DNA of 64,000 nt. It comes from Bacteroidia bacterium (GTDB lineage: Bacteria; Bacteroidota; Bacteroidia; UKL13-3). The stretch covers positions 62,001 through 126,000 of the forward strand of contig JAGVLJ010000001.1 of the NCBI GenBank assembly GCA_020049855.1. Direction: 5' to 3'. The notes beneath the pieces were generated by a model, which was not told where the DNA came from, did not search any database, and was given only the letters and a program-made list of their open reading frames with translations. Of the stretch, positions 1 to 8,301 are shown piece after piece (positions within the stretch are counted from its first letter, which is position 1; every line of letters starts with the position of its first letter). Made by a program: the position numbers and the translations under genes.

Positions 1-2
1 AC

Positions 3-209
3 TACGAAGAGTGGTTTCAGGACGTGGATAACGGCTGGATTGCAGCCATCAATTTTCAGGAACATGTACTGCACGAATTTAGACACAGCCATATAGATTA
101 TTACCTGAATTTTGGCGGAGAGCTGGATAATTTGCCCTGGAGAAAATTCTCGCCACAGCAGTTTTATCAAAAAGTAAAAGAGGTATTGAGCCGCAGGTTG
201 CCCGCTTAA
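3..209 (+). CDS. C-terminal fragment of a CDS truncated by the window edge, unknown function
   Basis: Open frame from the window start (YEEWFQDVDNGWIAAINFQEH...) to a stop at 209. Confidence 0.6.
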   Translation, partial: YEEWFQDVDNGWIAAINFQEHVLHEFRHSHIDYYLNFGGELDNLPWRKFSPQQFYQKVKEVLSRRLPA

Positions 210-215
210 CCGGTG

Positions 216-542
216 TTAAACCGCAAAGCTCTCGCCACAACTGCAGGTACGGCTGGCATTGGGGTTGTTGAAAGCAAATCCTTTTCCATTAAGTCCGTCA
301 GAAAAATCGAGCTCGGTGCCAAACAGGTACAACATGCTGCGCATATCTACTACTACTTTCACCCCCTCGGTATTAAACTCCTGGTCTCCGGCTTTTAACT
401 CCTTATCAAAATCCAAATCGTAGGATAACCCCGAGCAGCCCCCGCTTTTCACGGAAACACGCAGAAAATACTGCTCATCGTAATTCGACTCGCTGCGAAG
501 GTTTACTAAACGGCTTTTTGCTTTTTCTGTTACTGTAATCAT
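216..542 (-). CDS. HesB/IscA-family iron-sulfur cluster assembly protein
   Basis: A-type carrier pattern: SGGCSGLSYDL plus C-terminal CSCGESF. Confidence 0.93.
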   Translation of the reverse strand: MITVTEKAKSRLVNLRSESNYDEQYFLRVSVKSGGCSGLSYDLDFDKELKAGDQEFNTEGVKVVVDMRSMLYLFGTELDFSDGLNGKGFAFNNPNASRTCSCGESFAV

Positions 543-639
543 GGCTTGTTGCCTGTTGAACTAGGGCACAAAGGTAGAATAATTCTAAATAACATGCGCT
601 ATATTCCCTCATTTTCTCTTTTTACCCTTACTTTGCCTT

Positions 640-1047
640 ATGAACCTGCGTAAAATTGAACATTTGGGCATAGCCGTAAAAGACCTGGAGGCTTCTAAAA
701 AACTGTTTGCCGCCCTGCTGGGCACCACCTGTTACAAAGAAGAAGAAGTTGCTTCAGAACACGTTAAAACGGCTTTTTTCGGTACGGGAGAGAGTAAGGT
801 GGAACTGCTGCAGGCTACCTCGCCCCAAAGCCCCATTGGCAAATTTATTGAGAAAAAAGGAGAGGGCATTCACCATATTGCGTTTGATGTAGCAGATATT
901 GATGCCGAAATAACTCGGCTGAAAGCCGAAGGGTTCCAGTTTATCAGCGAAACCCCCAAAGACGGGGCCGACAATAAACGGATTGTTTTTTTACACCCCA
1001 AAAGCACCAACGGAATATTGGTAGAGTTGTGCCAGGAGCGCAAATAA
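640..1047 (+). CDS. mce: methylmalonyl-CoA epimerase (VOC family)
   Basis: MNLRKIEHLGIAVKDLEASKKLFAALLG...EGIHHIAFDVADI, typical VOC epimerase. Confidence 0.92.
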   Translation: MNLRKIEHLGIAVKDLEASKKLFAALLGTTCYKEEEVASEHVKTAFFGTGESKVELLQATSPQSPIGKFIEKKGEGIHHIAFDVADIDAEITRLKAEGFQFISETPKDGADNKRIVFLHPKSTNGILVELCQERK

Positions 1048-1067
1048 TGTTTGAGTGCCGGTGCCGG

Positions 1068-1925
1068 CTATTCAACGTGATATTCTTTTCTCAAGGTATT
1101 TATTAAGATCTCTGCATCTTTATCCATTTGTTTCAAGCGTTCATTATAAAAGATAACAACTGCACCGTAAAAAACGACCTTATTCCCAAATACAATTAGC
1201 TTTGACTTATCATTGTTTAACAGTTTAGGATCAGCAGCAGGCTCGTTGTATTTACCCAGATTATAATTTTTAAAATTGAAAAGCTCAAACGCTAACTTTC
1301 CTAATTCAAACTGTGACATCTCATAGAATTCCTGTTGTTCCTTTATTTTTTTTCCGGCATCATCATACTTTATAATTCTGTCCACAGCCCCTTTTTTTCT
1401 TATTAGCCTCATACCACCCGAATTTTTTAATTGTGACAAAGTCCTTTCTGTAGGGCTCACTACAGATGGATGTGTAAGCGCTGCCCTATAGAGCCTGTAT
1501 ATCGCTGAATCCTGGTTTTTCGCAGCATCATAATTAAAACAAAGTTGTGCAAGTGAATCCATCTTAAGCGCCCTTTGTTTATTAAGGGATATAGCAGCGT
1601 GAATACTTACCATATCTGTTTCTGCATCTTCAATCATGGATATAATGAATTCCTTTTCCCGATTATGTTCGATGGTATGTTCCAGTTGATACTCTGCTAA
1701 AAAGCCACAGAATACAGCAAGAAAAAGCATTAAAAATTCCCATAAATAAGATTTCCAATTTTTCTTACCATGAGCATGTGAGTGGTGATGTACTTCCATA
1801 TTTTCAGTTTCCCGGATGGGGTTAATGGTTCCTGTGTCAGTAGCCGGAATAAATTCGCCTGAAGGATTTTCCGGTTCCATATTCTTCGGGTTGTCTAAAG
1901 GTTCTTCCTCTGTAGGGTCTGCCAT
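1068..1925 (-). CDS. hypothetical membrane protein with His-rich N-terminal segment and one TM helix
   Basis: 285 aa ORF; HHHSHAHGKKNWKSYLWEFLMLFLAVFCGFLAEYQLEHTIEHNREKEF. Confidence 0.75.
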   Translation of the reverse strand: MADPTEEEPLDNPKNMEPENPSGEFIPATDTGTINPIRETENMEVHHHSHAHGKKNWKSYLWEFLMLFLAVFCGFLAEYQLEHTIEHNREKEFIISMIEDAETDMVSIHAAISLNKQRALKMDSLAQLCFNYDAAKNQDSAIYRLYRAALTHPSVVSPTERTLSQLKNSGGMRLIRKKGAVDRIIKYDDAGKKIKEQQEFYEMSQFELGKLAFELFNFKNYNLGKYNEPAADPKLLNNDKSKLIVFGNKVVFYGAVVIFYNERLKQMDKDAEILINTLRKEYHVE

Positions 1926-2126
1926 TTACTTTAAATTATTTCTGCATGACGCACAACGTCAGCATCCGCAAGGGCGGGATAAGATGTGATAAACTCATTC
2001 TCCATCTGCATGGTAAAACTGGTGATAAAAGGTGGAAAAAGCAAGTAGAAAAAACCCTTAGTCTGTCATAGAGAACAGTGGCGGGCTTTTCTTTCCGTTA
2101 ACCGTTAAAAAGTTTTTTAAACTTTA

Positions 2127-2166
2127 TGGTTGACAATTAGTTTAATTATCGTAAATTTGTCAACCA
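2127..2166 (+). promoter_or_regulatory. predicted Bacteroidetes promoter overlapped by a perfect 10-bp inverted repeat (candidate operator)
   Basis: TGGTTGACAA (2127-2136) and TTGTCAACCA (2157-2166) are exact reverse complements; TTG (2130-2132)-N19-TAAATTTG (2152-2159) matches TTG-N19-TAnnTTTG. Confidence 0.75.
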
Positions 2167-2192
2167 ACAGGGATCTCAAATTAGATACAACA

Positions 2193-3263
2193 ATGGAAAA
2201 TGTCTTTGGAAATAAACTGGTGTCAGCCCGAAAGATGGCTGGCATGTCATTACAGGACTTAGAAACCAAACTTGAAAAAGTTGTTTCTCGTCAGGCATTG
2301 CATAAATACGAACAAGGCAAAATGAAACCCGATAGTCAGGTGCTGATTGCATTGTCTGATGCTCTTAATGTTCCTGTTGACTATTTCTATTCTGTTTCAA
2401 CTGTTAAGGTGGAATTGAAAAATGTTGACTACCGAAAATACTCCTCTAAGATTTCTAAAACAGAACAAATAGCTGTTGAAGAAAAAGCAAAGGAAAATTG
2501 TGAACGCTATTTGGAACTGGAACATTTGATTAACCCAAGTGAGAAAGCAGAATACTTTACTTATGAAAAGGTCATTGAAAATGCAGATGACGCTGAAACT
2601 GCTGCAGAAAAATTAAGAGAAGTTTGGAAACTTGGTTATGACCCGATTCCTGATGTAGTTGAAATGTTAGAGGACAAAGGTTATAAAGTAATTGAACTGG
2701 ATGCTCCTGATGGTTTTGATGGAATGAAAGCGGATGTTGACGGCAAAAAGATAATTGTGCTGAAAAAGAGTGTGACGCAAGGCGAAGATGTTGTAAGAAA
2801 AAGATTAACCGCTTTGCATGAACTGGCTCACCACTCTCTGGCTTTTTCAAAAAAACTTTCTGATAAGGAAATAGAAAAATTGTGTCATACTTTTTCATCT
2901 GCTGTGCTGTATCCTGCTGATATGGCAAAGAAGGAATTGAGTAAAGACCGTTTCCATTTTTATCAAAATGAATTGCTACTGATTAAAGAAAGATGGGGTA
3001 TTTCTTTCTCTGCTGTTTTTTCAAGGGCTTTACATCTCGGCATTATCACCAGTTTTATTTATAAGCGTTTCAATATTGGTTACAGAGAAAGAGGATTACA
3101 CTTGAATGAGCCGGGAAAATTTATGAGCAAAGAAAAACCTGTGAAAATGCAACGGTTGGTTTACATGGGTCTGTCAAAGGAAATTCTAACTATTAACGAA
3201 GCAGCATACTATCTCGGAATGTCGGCTTGGAAATTTAAAGAACAATTGCATCAGATAGTATGA
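2193..3263 (+). CDS. XRE-family HTH fused to ImmA/IrrE-like zinc metallopeptidase
   Basis: N-terminal HTH (GNKLVSARKMAGMSLQDLETKL...SRQALHKYEQGKMKP) and HELAHH (HExxH) motif; the start at 2193 (MENVFGNK) fits the promoter better than the track start at 2130. Confidence 0.9.
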   Translation: MENVFGNKLVSARKMAGMSLQDLETKLEKVVSRQALHKYEQGKMKPDSQVLIALSDALNVPVDYFYSVSTVKVELKNVDYRKYSSKISKTEQIAVEEKAKENCERYLELEHLINPSEKAEYFTYEKVIENADDAETAAEKLREVWKLGYDPIPDVVEMLEDKGYKVIELDAPDGFDGMKADVDGKKIIVLKKSVTQGEDVVRKRLTALHELAHHSLAFSKKLSDKEIEKLCHTFSSAVLYPADMAKKELSKDRFHFYQNELLLIKERWGISFSAVFSRALHLGIITSFIYKRFNIGYRERGLHLNEPGKFMSKEKPVKMQRLVYMGLSKEILTINEAAYYLGMSAWKFKEQLHQIV

Positions 3264-3760
3264 AATTAATTATTACAGACAGCAGTGTATTTTTTGACAT
3301 CATAAAGATTCAGGCATTGCCTGAATTCTTTGCGTTGGATTTTGAAATATGCACTACTGATTTTGTAAAAAGTGAAATTTTAGAATCGGAACAAAGAGAG
3401 CAGATTGAAATGTTTATTCGTTCACATCAGCTAATTGTTTTTGTGTTGAGTGAACAAGAAATAGAAGAGATAGAAAATTTTAAAACGAAACGGTTTTTCA
3501 AAACACTGATTGATAAAACAGTTTTATGGAAAGCAAAGCAATTGAAATGTCCTTTACTAACTGGTGATGCAAAGTTGAGAAGTGAAGCAATTGAACAAGG
3601 TGTAACAGTGCATGGAAGTTTATGGGTAATACAAATTATGGTTGAAAGCAAAGTAATTACTGCAAAAGCAGGGATTGAATTTTTAGAAAAGCTTAAAATC
3701 AGCAATGACCGTTTGCCGTTAGATGAAATTGAAAAATTGATTAAAAAATTAAAACGCTAA
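3260..3760 (+). CDS. PIN-like domain protein (putative ribonuclease)
   Basis: PIN-like acidic pattern: IITDSSVFFD, VKSEI, LLTGDAKLRSEA...VHGSLWVI; ATGA overlap with the upstream gene. Confidence 0.75.
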   Translation: MKLIITDSSVFFDIIKIQALPEFFALDFEICTTDFVKSEILESEQREQIEMFIRSHQLIVFVLSEQEIEEIENFKTKRFFKTLIDKTVLWKAKQLKCPLLTGDAKLRSEAIEQGVTVHGSLWVIQIMVESKVITAKAGIEFLEKLKISNDRLPLDEIEKLIKKLKR

Positions 3761-3764
3761 GGTT

Positions 3765-4730
3765 ATGGCAAGAGAACATGTAAGTCACTCTGACATTGCT
3801 CAGTTTGCAAAGGACAAGGTTAATTTACCTAGAGAAAAAGCTGATGATTACAGAGAACAAGCAAAAAGGTTAAGCGATAGAATAGAATCATATATTGGAG
3901 AACATCCTGACTTTACAATAAAGAGAATAATGTTGTCAGGAAGCCTTGCAAAGGGTACATCATTGCGTTCTTCAAGTGATGCTGATGTTGCCTGTTACAT
4001 AAGTGGTGCTGATGTTCCAAAAGATATAAAAAAACTGTTGGAATACTTGGCTGAAAAACTAAAGACTGCATTTCCAAATTTTAAACCTGAACAAGTTAAA
4101 CCTCAAACCTATTCTGTAACGGTGTCATTCATAGGTACAGGACTTGATGTTGATATCGTCCCAATACTCTATGACGGAAATAAAGAGTGGTCTGGAAATT
4201 TGGTAAGTCAAGATGATGGTTCTTTTCTTGAAACCTGTATCCCAAAACATATTGAGTTTATAAAGAGCCGCAAGAAAAAACAGGAAACACATTTTGCTCA
4301 AGTTGTAAGGCTTGCTAAATTTTGGGTAAAATATTTAAAGTCTGAAAATGAAAAGTTCCGATTCAAATCTTTTATGGTTGAATTAGTATTAGCTAAGTTA
4401 TCGGATGAGGGAAAAGATTTTTCAGATTATCCCGAAGCCTTGCAACATTTCTTCACATACTTAGCAAAAAGCAACATTAAGGATTTGATATACTTTACAG
4501 ATTACTACACTGCTAAAGAATTAGGAGAATTTAAAGAACCAGTTAGAATTATCGATCCTGTGAATCCAAAAAACAATGCGTCAAAATTGTACACAACTGA
4601 ACAAGCAAAAGTAATTGTTGAAGCTGCTATTGAAGCTGGCGATGCTATTGATGCGGCTTTGGCGGCAACAACAAAACAAGACACAATATATTATTGGCAA
4701 AAAGTTTTTGGACCAACATTTAACATTTAA
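3765..4730 (+). CDS. CD-NTase-like nucleotidyltransferase (CBASS cyclase)
   Basis: SGSLAKGTSLRSSSDADVACY (GS...DxD) and LDVDIVPILY third acidic residue; followed by HORMA-like and TRIP13-like genes. Confidence 0.85.
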   Translation: MAREHVSHSDIAQFAKDKVNLPREKADDYREQAKRLSDRIESYIGEHPDFTIKRIMLSGSLAKGTSLRSSSDADVACYISGADVPKDIKKLLEYLAEKLKTAFPNFKPEQVKPQTYSVTVSFIGTGLDVDIVPILYDGNKEWSGNLVSQDDGSFLETCIPKHIEFIKSRKKKQETHFAQVVRLAKFWVKYLKSENEKFRFKSFMVELVLAKLSDEGKDFSDYPEALQHFFTYLAKSNIKDLIYFTDYYTAKELGEFKEPVRIIDPVNPKNNASKLYTTEQAKVIVEAAIEAGDAIDAALAATTKQDTIYYWQKVFGPTFNI

Positions 4731-4738
4731 AAATAAAA

Positions 4739-5251
4739 ATGAATAGTTATACAAATACGGGCACCCAAGCATTTACGATTACACATGCAAGGAAAATCGC
4801 ATCAAAAGTAGCCACAGATTTGAAAAGGTTACAGCGTTTTTATAATTCACCCTCCGATTCTGACATTCAGGCATATGAAACCGAAATTATTGAATTACTC
4901 AAAGAAGGATACTTAGGTACGGTTAAATATGGATTTAAAAAGGATGATAAATGGATTGAACCGACATTATGTTACACGGCAAAAGATTTTTCTGGCATGT
5001 CGCCTGAAGACAATGACCCAGGTCGCATTACACCAGAGGTTAACATTGAAGGTGCTAATTTCTATTCCTATCTTACCTATAATAGTAACTGGGATAAACT
5101 CACAAGTGACGAAAAGGATGCTTTTAAAAAGGCTCTTCCATTTCAACGAACAGGTGCAAGCGAACCTGGAATAAATGGGTGTTTAATCACTGACAAAATA
5201 TACTCTTCAGGCGGTAAAGGAGTAGAACGTTCATTAGTAAAAAATTATTAA
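4739..5251 (+). CDS. bacterial HORMA-like CBASS accessory protein (Cap7-like)
   Basis: 170 aa, FTITHARKIASKVATDLKRLQRFY start typical of bacterial HORMA proteins; between a CD-NTase and a TRIP13-like ATPase. Confidence 0.7.
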   Translation: MNSYTNTGTQAFTITHARKIASKVATDLKRLQRFYNSPSDSDIQAYETEIIELLKEGYLGTVKYGFKKDDKWIEPTLCYTAKDFSGMSPEDNDPGRITPEVNIEGANFYSYLTYNSNWDKLTSDEKDAFKKALPFQRTGASEPGINGCLITDKIYSSGGKGVERSLVKNY

Positions 5252-6186
5252 TGGAAGCAGGTAAACCAAAATTTGAAGAATTATTTGAGCAGGCAATAAA
5301 TTATCCTGACCCTGATATGCAGGAAAGGCTTGCTAAATTAGTTGGTCTTGATGCTGAGAAGGAACATTTGACTAAAACTCTTGGATTGTTAGTTAATCCT
5401 GAAGGGTTAAAGAAATGGGTAAATCAATACCACCCTAAAGCAAAAAAAATTACTGATATAGTTTTAAGGCGACCACCTTTAATTGTGTTGGCAGGTGATG
5501 TAGGTTCAGGTAAATCTGAATTAGCAAGTACAATTGCAGATGCAGTTGCACGACAAGAAAAAATAGACATCACTTTATTCCCACTTAGTCTATCTACAAG
5601 AGGAAACGGAATGGTCGGACAAATGACTCAACTAATTTCTGCTGCTTTTGATTATACCGTTGAGAAAGCCAAAAAACTTCAAAGTGATACAGGTAAAAAA
5701 AGAGGTGCTGTAATATTGTTAGTTGATGAAGCAGATTCTTTGGCTCAATCTCGTGAAAGTTCTCAAATGCATCACGAAGATAAAGCAGGCGTAAATGCTT
5801 TTATAAGAGGAGTTGATAGTCTTGGAAATGGGAAATTACCTGCGGCTGTAATAATGTGTACAAACAGACCTAATGCACTTGACCCTGCAATAAAAAGAAG
5901 AGCGGCAGATATTTTTTATTTCAAAAGACCAAGCAAAATTGAGAGGCATAAGGTTTTATTTGAAACACTATCTGAACTCGGGATTAAAGAGAAGGATATA
6001 AACGAAATCGTTGATGTTACAGGCTCACAAGGAGAACGGGAATATGGATTTACTTATTCCGATTTAATTCAAAGATTGATTCCTACTATCATATTAGATG
6101 CATATCCAAACAAAGCTGTAACAGGTGAAAGAGGAATTGAAATAGCTAAATCAATAATTCCAACTCCACCATTTAAAGAACAATAA
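5251..6186 (+). CDS. TRIP13/Pch2-like AAA+ ATPase (Cap6-like)
   Basis: Walker A GDVGSGKS, Walker B VILLVDEADSLA, LSTRGNGMVGQMTQLISAAFD segment; TAATG overlap with the HORMA-like gene. Confidence 0.85.
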   Translation: MEAGKPKFEELFEQAINYPDPDMQERLAKLVGLDAEKEHLTKTLGLLVNPEGLKKWVNQYHPKAKKITDIVLRRPPLIVLAGDVGSGKSELASTIADAVARQEKIDITLFPLSLSTRGNGMVGQMTQLISAAFDYTVEKAKKLQSDTGKKRGAVILLVDEADSLAQSRESSQMHHEDKAGVNAFIRGVDSLGNGKLPAAVIMCTNRPNALDPAIKRRAADIFYFKRPSKIERHKVLFETLSELGIKEKDINEIVDVTGSQGEREYGFTYSDLIQRLIPTIILDAYPNKAVTGERGIEIAKSIIPTPPFKEQ

Positions 6187-6189
6187 AGT

Positions 6190-7014
6190 ATGAGTAAAAT
6201 AAATATTGCCGATTTGTTTGCAGGTCTGCAAAAACAAATGGTTGCACAGTTGAATACAAACAGAGAATTTATTGAGCATCCGGGGTCAAAGGGAGATGCT
6301 TTAGAAAACGCTTGGATTGAGTGGTTAAGAAAATACCTTCCGAATCGCTATTGTATTGATAAAGCAATTGTGATTGACCACACTGGTGAAACCAGTCATC
6401 AAATGGATATTGTGATTTACGACAACTGGTACACACCATTTATTTTTTCTCAAAATGGTTTTCATTACATACCAGCAGAAGGAGTGTATGCTGTATTTGA
6501 AGTAAAGCCTGATATTTCAGGGTATTCGGATGCTAAGACAAACATTGAATATGCTGGAGAAAAAATTGAAAGTGTCAGGGTATTAAAAAGAACTTCTACT
6601 GGAATGATAAATTCTGGGAAGCCAGTTCTTGCAAGACCATTAACCAAAATTGTTGGAGGAGTTTTGACTTCAACAAAGTCAGGAGATAGAACAAATAATG
6701 ATACATTAATTAAGCATATACAAAGTCAAAAAAACCTTAGAAGTTTAGACATTGGTTGTATAGCTGATTACGGTAGCTTTTTTGTCAACTATAGCCCAGA
6801 CGAAGAAATAAAAGAAACAGGGCAGGAAAGATTTTTGGAATTTTATTCAAAAAGAGATTTCAAGGAAATGCGGTTTAGCAAGTCCGAAAACTCATTAGTA
6901 ACTTTTTTTATGCAGTTGACAAGATACTTGCAACAGGCAATTGGAACGATACCAGCAATTGACTTAAACAAATACTCAGAGAGTGTCGGATTTACAATTG
7001 ACGATAAAATTTAA
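6190..7014 (+). CDS. DUF6602-like protein, putative PD-(D/E)XK nuclease fold
   Basis: GSKGDALENAWIEWLRKYLP...HQMDIVIYD...EGVYAVFEVKP gives the E / D / ExK arrangement of restriction-endonuclease-like folds. Confidence 0.7.
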   Translation: MSKINIADLFAGLQKQMVAQLNTNREFIEHPGSKGDALENAWIEWLRKYLPNRYCIDKAIVIDHTGETSHQMDIVIYDNWYTPFIFSQNGFHYIPAEGVYAVFEVKPDISGYSDAKTNIEYAGEKIESVRVLKRTSTGMINSGKPVLARPLTKIVGGVLTSTKSGDRTNNDTLIKHIQSQKNLRSLDIGCIADYGSFFVNYSPDEEIKETGQERFLEFYSKRDFKEMRFSKSENSLVTFFMQLTRYLQQAIGTIPAIDLNKYSESVGFTIDDKI

Positions 7015-7017
7015 AGC

Positions 7018-8088
7018 ATGAATAGAAAAACACAATACGCAATTAACGGTGCAATTGGCGGAACACTTATTTCGGCTTTAATAAATGTCTTCAAGCAACT
7101 AAACAGAATCGAAGAAAATCCTCAACTAAAATTTGATTGGTCTGAGTTGTTCAAAGCTGGTGGGAAAGGAGCTTTAATTGGCGGTTGCGGTGGTTTGGTT
7201 GTCGGAGCAATTGTTGATGAAGTCAATGCAAATACAAAAGCTATAAACACCGATGCTTATCTGAGTTCTTTTGCCTTTGCAGTGCAAGCAGACAAAAACT
7301 CTTCTCTTTACAAAGTGAGTGAAAGAAAGTGTGGGCAAATAATAAAGTTCTTAGAGAGAGAATTTGCTTCTGAACTTTCAGATGTGCCTTTTCAATGGGG
7401 TTCAAATGCAAAAGGTACAGCAATTGAAGGAAAGTCGGATTTTGATATTATGGTTCGGTTTCATCCGAATAGTTTTACAGTTGAAGAAATGTACTATTCC
7501 GTATTAGATGCCTTCAAAGAAAAATTTTATGACAAAGCAATTATTGAAGTAGTTGACCAGAAAAAATCTATCGGACTTGTGTTCAGTTTAAAAGGTGAAA
7601 ATGTGAGAATAGATATTGTGCCAATGAGAGATATTGACACTAACCCAAGGAATACCGCCTCTAACTTATATGTAAACAACAAAGGGTTGTTTTCAAAACC
7701 TACAATTACTAAAACTGATATTCCATTACAAGCATCACTTCAATTAACGCCTACACAAAAGAAACTTATTGTCATGCTAAAGAAATGGAAGACTGATAAT
7801 GATGTGCCAATAAGCTCATACATGATTCAATTGTTTGTTGTCAAAGCGTATGAAAGAAATAGGAATAACATTCCAAGAAAGTTAACTGATAAGTTGATGT
7901 TGGTCTTGGATTTTATTGCTGAGAACATAAACACAATAAGACTTGTCAGCCCTGAGAACACAAATAATATTGTCAGCGATGTTCCAGCTACGGATAAGGC
8001 AACCATCAGAAAAAAGGCACTCAAAGTAGTTGAAGAGTATGAGTACCATCCTAACACAATACAATCATTTTTTGTCTTGGAAGACTAG
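7018..8088 (+). CDS. second CD-NTase-like nucleotidyltransferase with N-terminal glycine-zipper membrane segments
   Basis: AINGAIGGTLISALINVF and GGKGALIGGCGGLVVGAIVDE, then WGSNAKGTAIEGKSDFDIMVRF and VRIDIVPMRDID. Confidence 0.8.
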   Translation: MNRKTQYAINGAIGGTLISALINVFKQLNRIEENPQLKFDWSELFKAGGKGALIGGCGGLVVGAIVDEVNANTKAINTDAYLSSFAFAVQADKNSSLYKVSERKCGQIIKFLEREFASELSDVPFQWGSNAKGTAIEGKSDFDIMVRFHPNSFTVEEMYYSVLDAFKEKFYDKAIIEVVDQKKSIGLVFSLKGENVRIDIVPMRDIDTNPRNTASNLYVNNKGLFSKPTITKTDIPLQASLQLTPTQKKLIVMLKKWKTDNDVPISSYMIQLFVVKAYERNRNNIPRKLTDKLMLVLDFIAENINTIRLVSPENTNNIVSDVPATDKATIRKKALKVVEEYEYHPNTIQSFFVLED

Positions 8089-8301
8089 CGTCCGTGAACT
8101 TCAAAAGCGTTGGGGATTGCACTCTTTATTGGATGCATTTGTGACGTTGCAAAATAATGAAAGTGTGTTTTGTATGGTGGGATAGATGGGTTTTTGTAAA
8201 TGTATCAAAAATCTCATAAACCATCAAAAGGGGGAGGTAATTTTTTGAATGCTTTTGGGGAGGGTGTAGTCCCGCAGTTAAAAAAGCAGGGAAACCCGTT
8301 A

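Noticed and set aside
2572-2928. 118-aa antisense ORF inside the XRE-ImmA/IrrE gene
   Set aside because: Overlaps a strongly supported CDS and is low-complexity Q/L/H-rich, typical of antisense artefacts.
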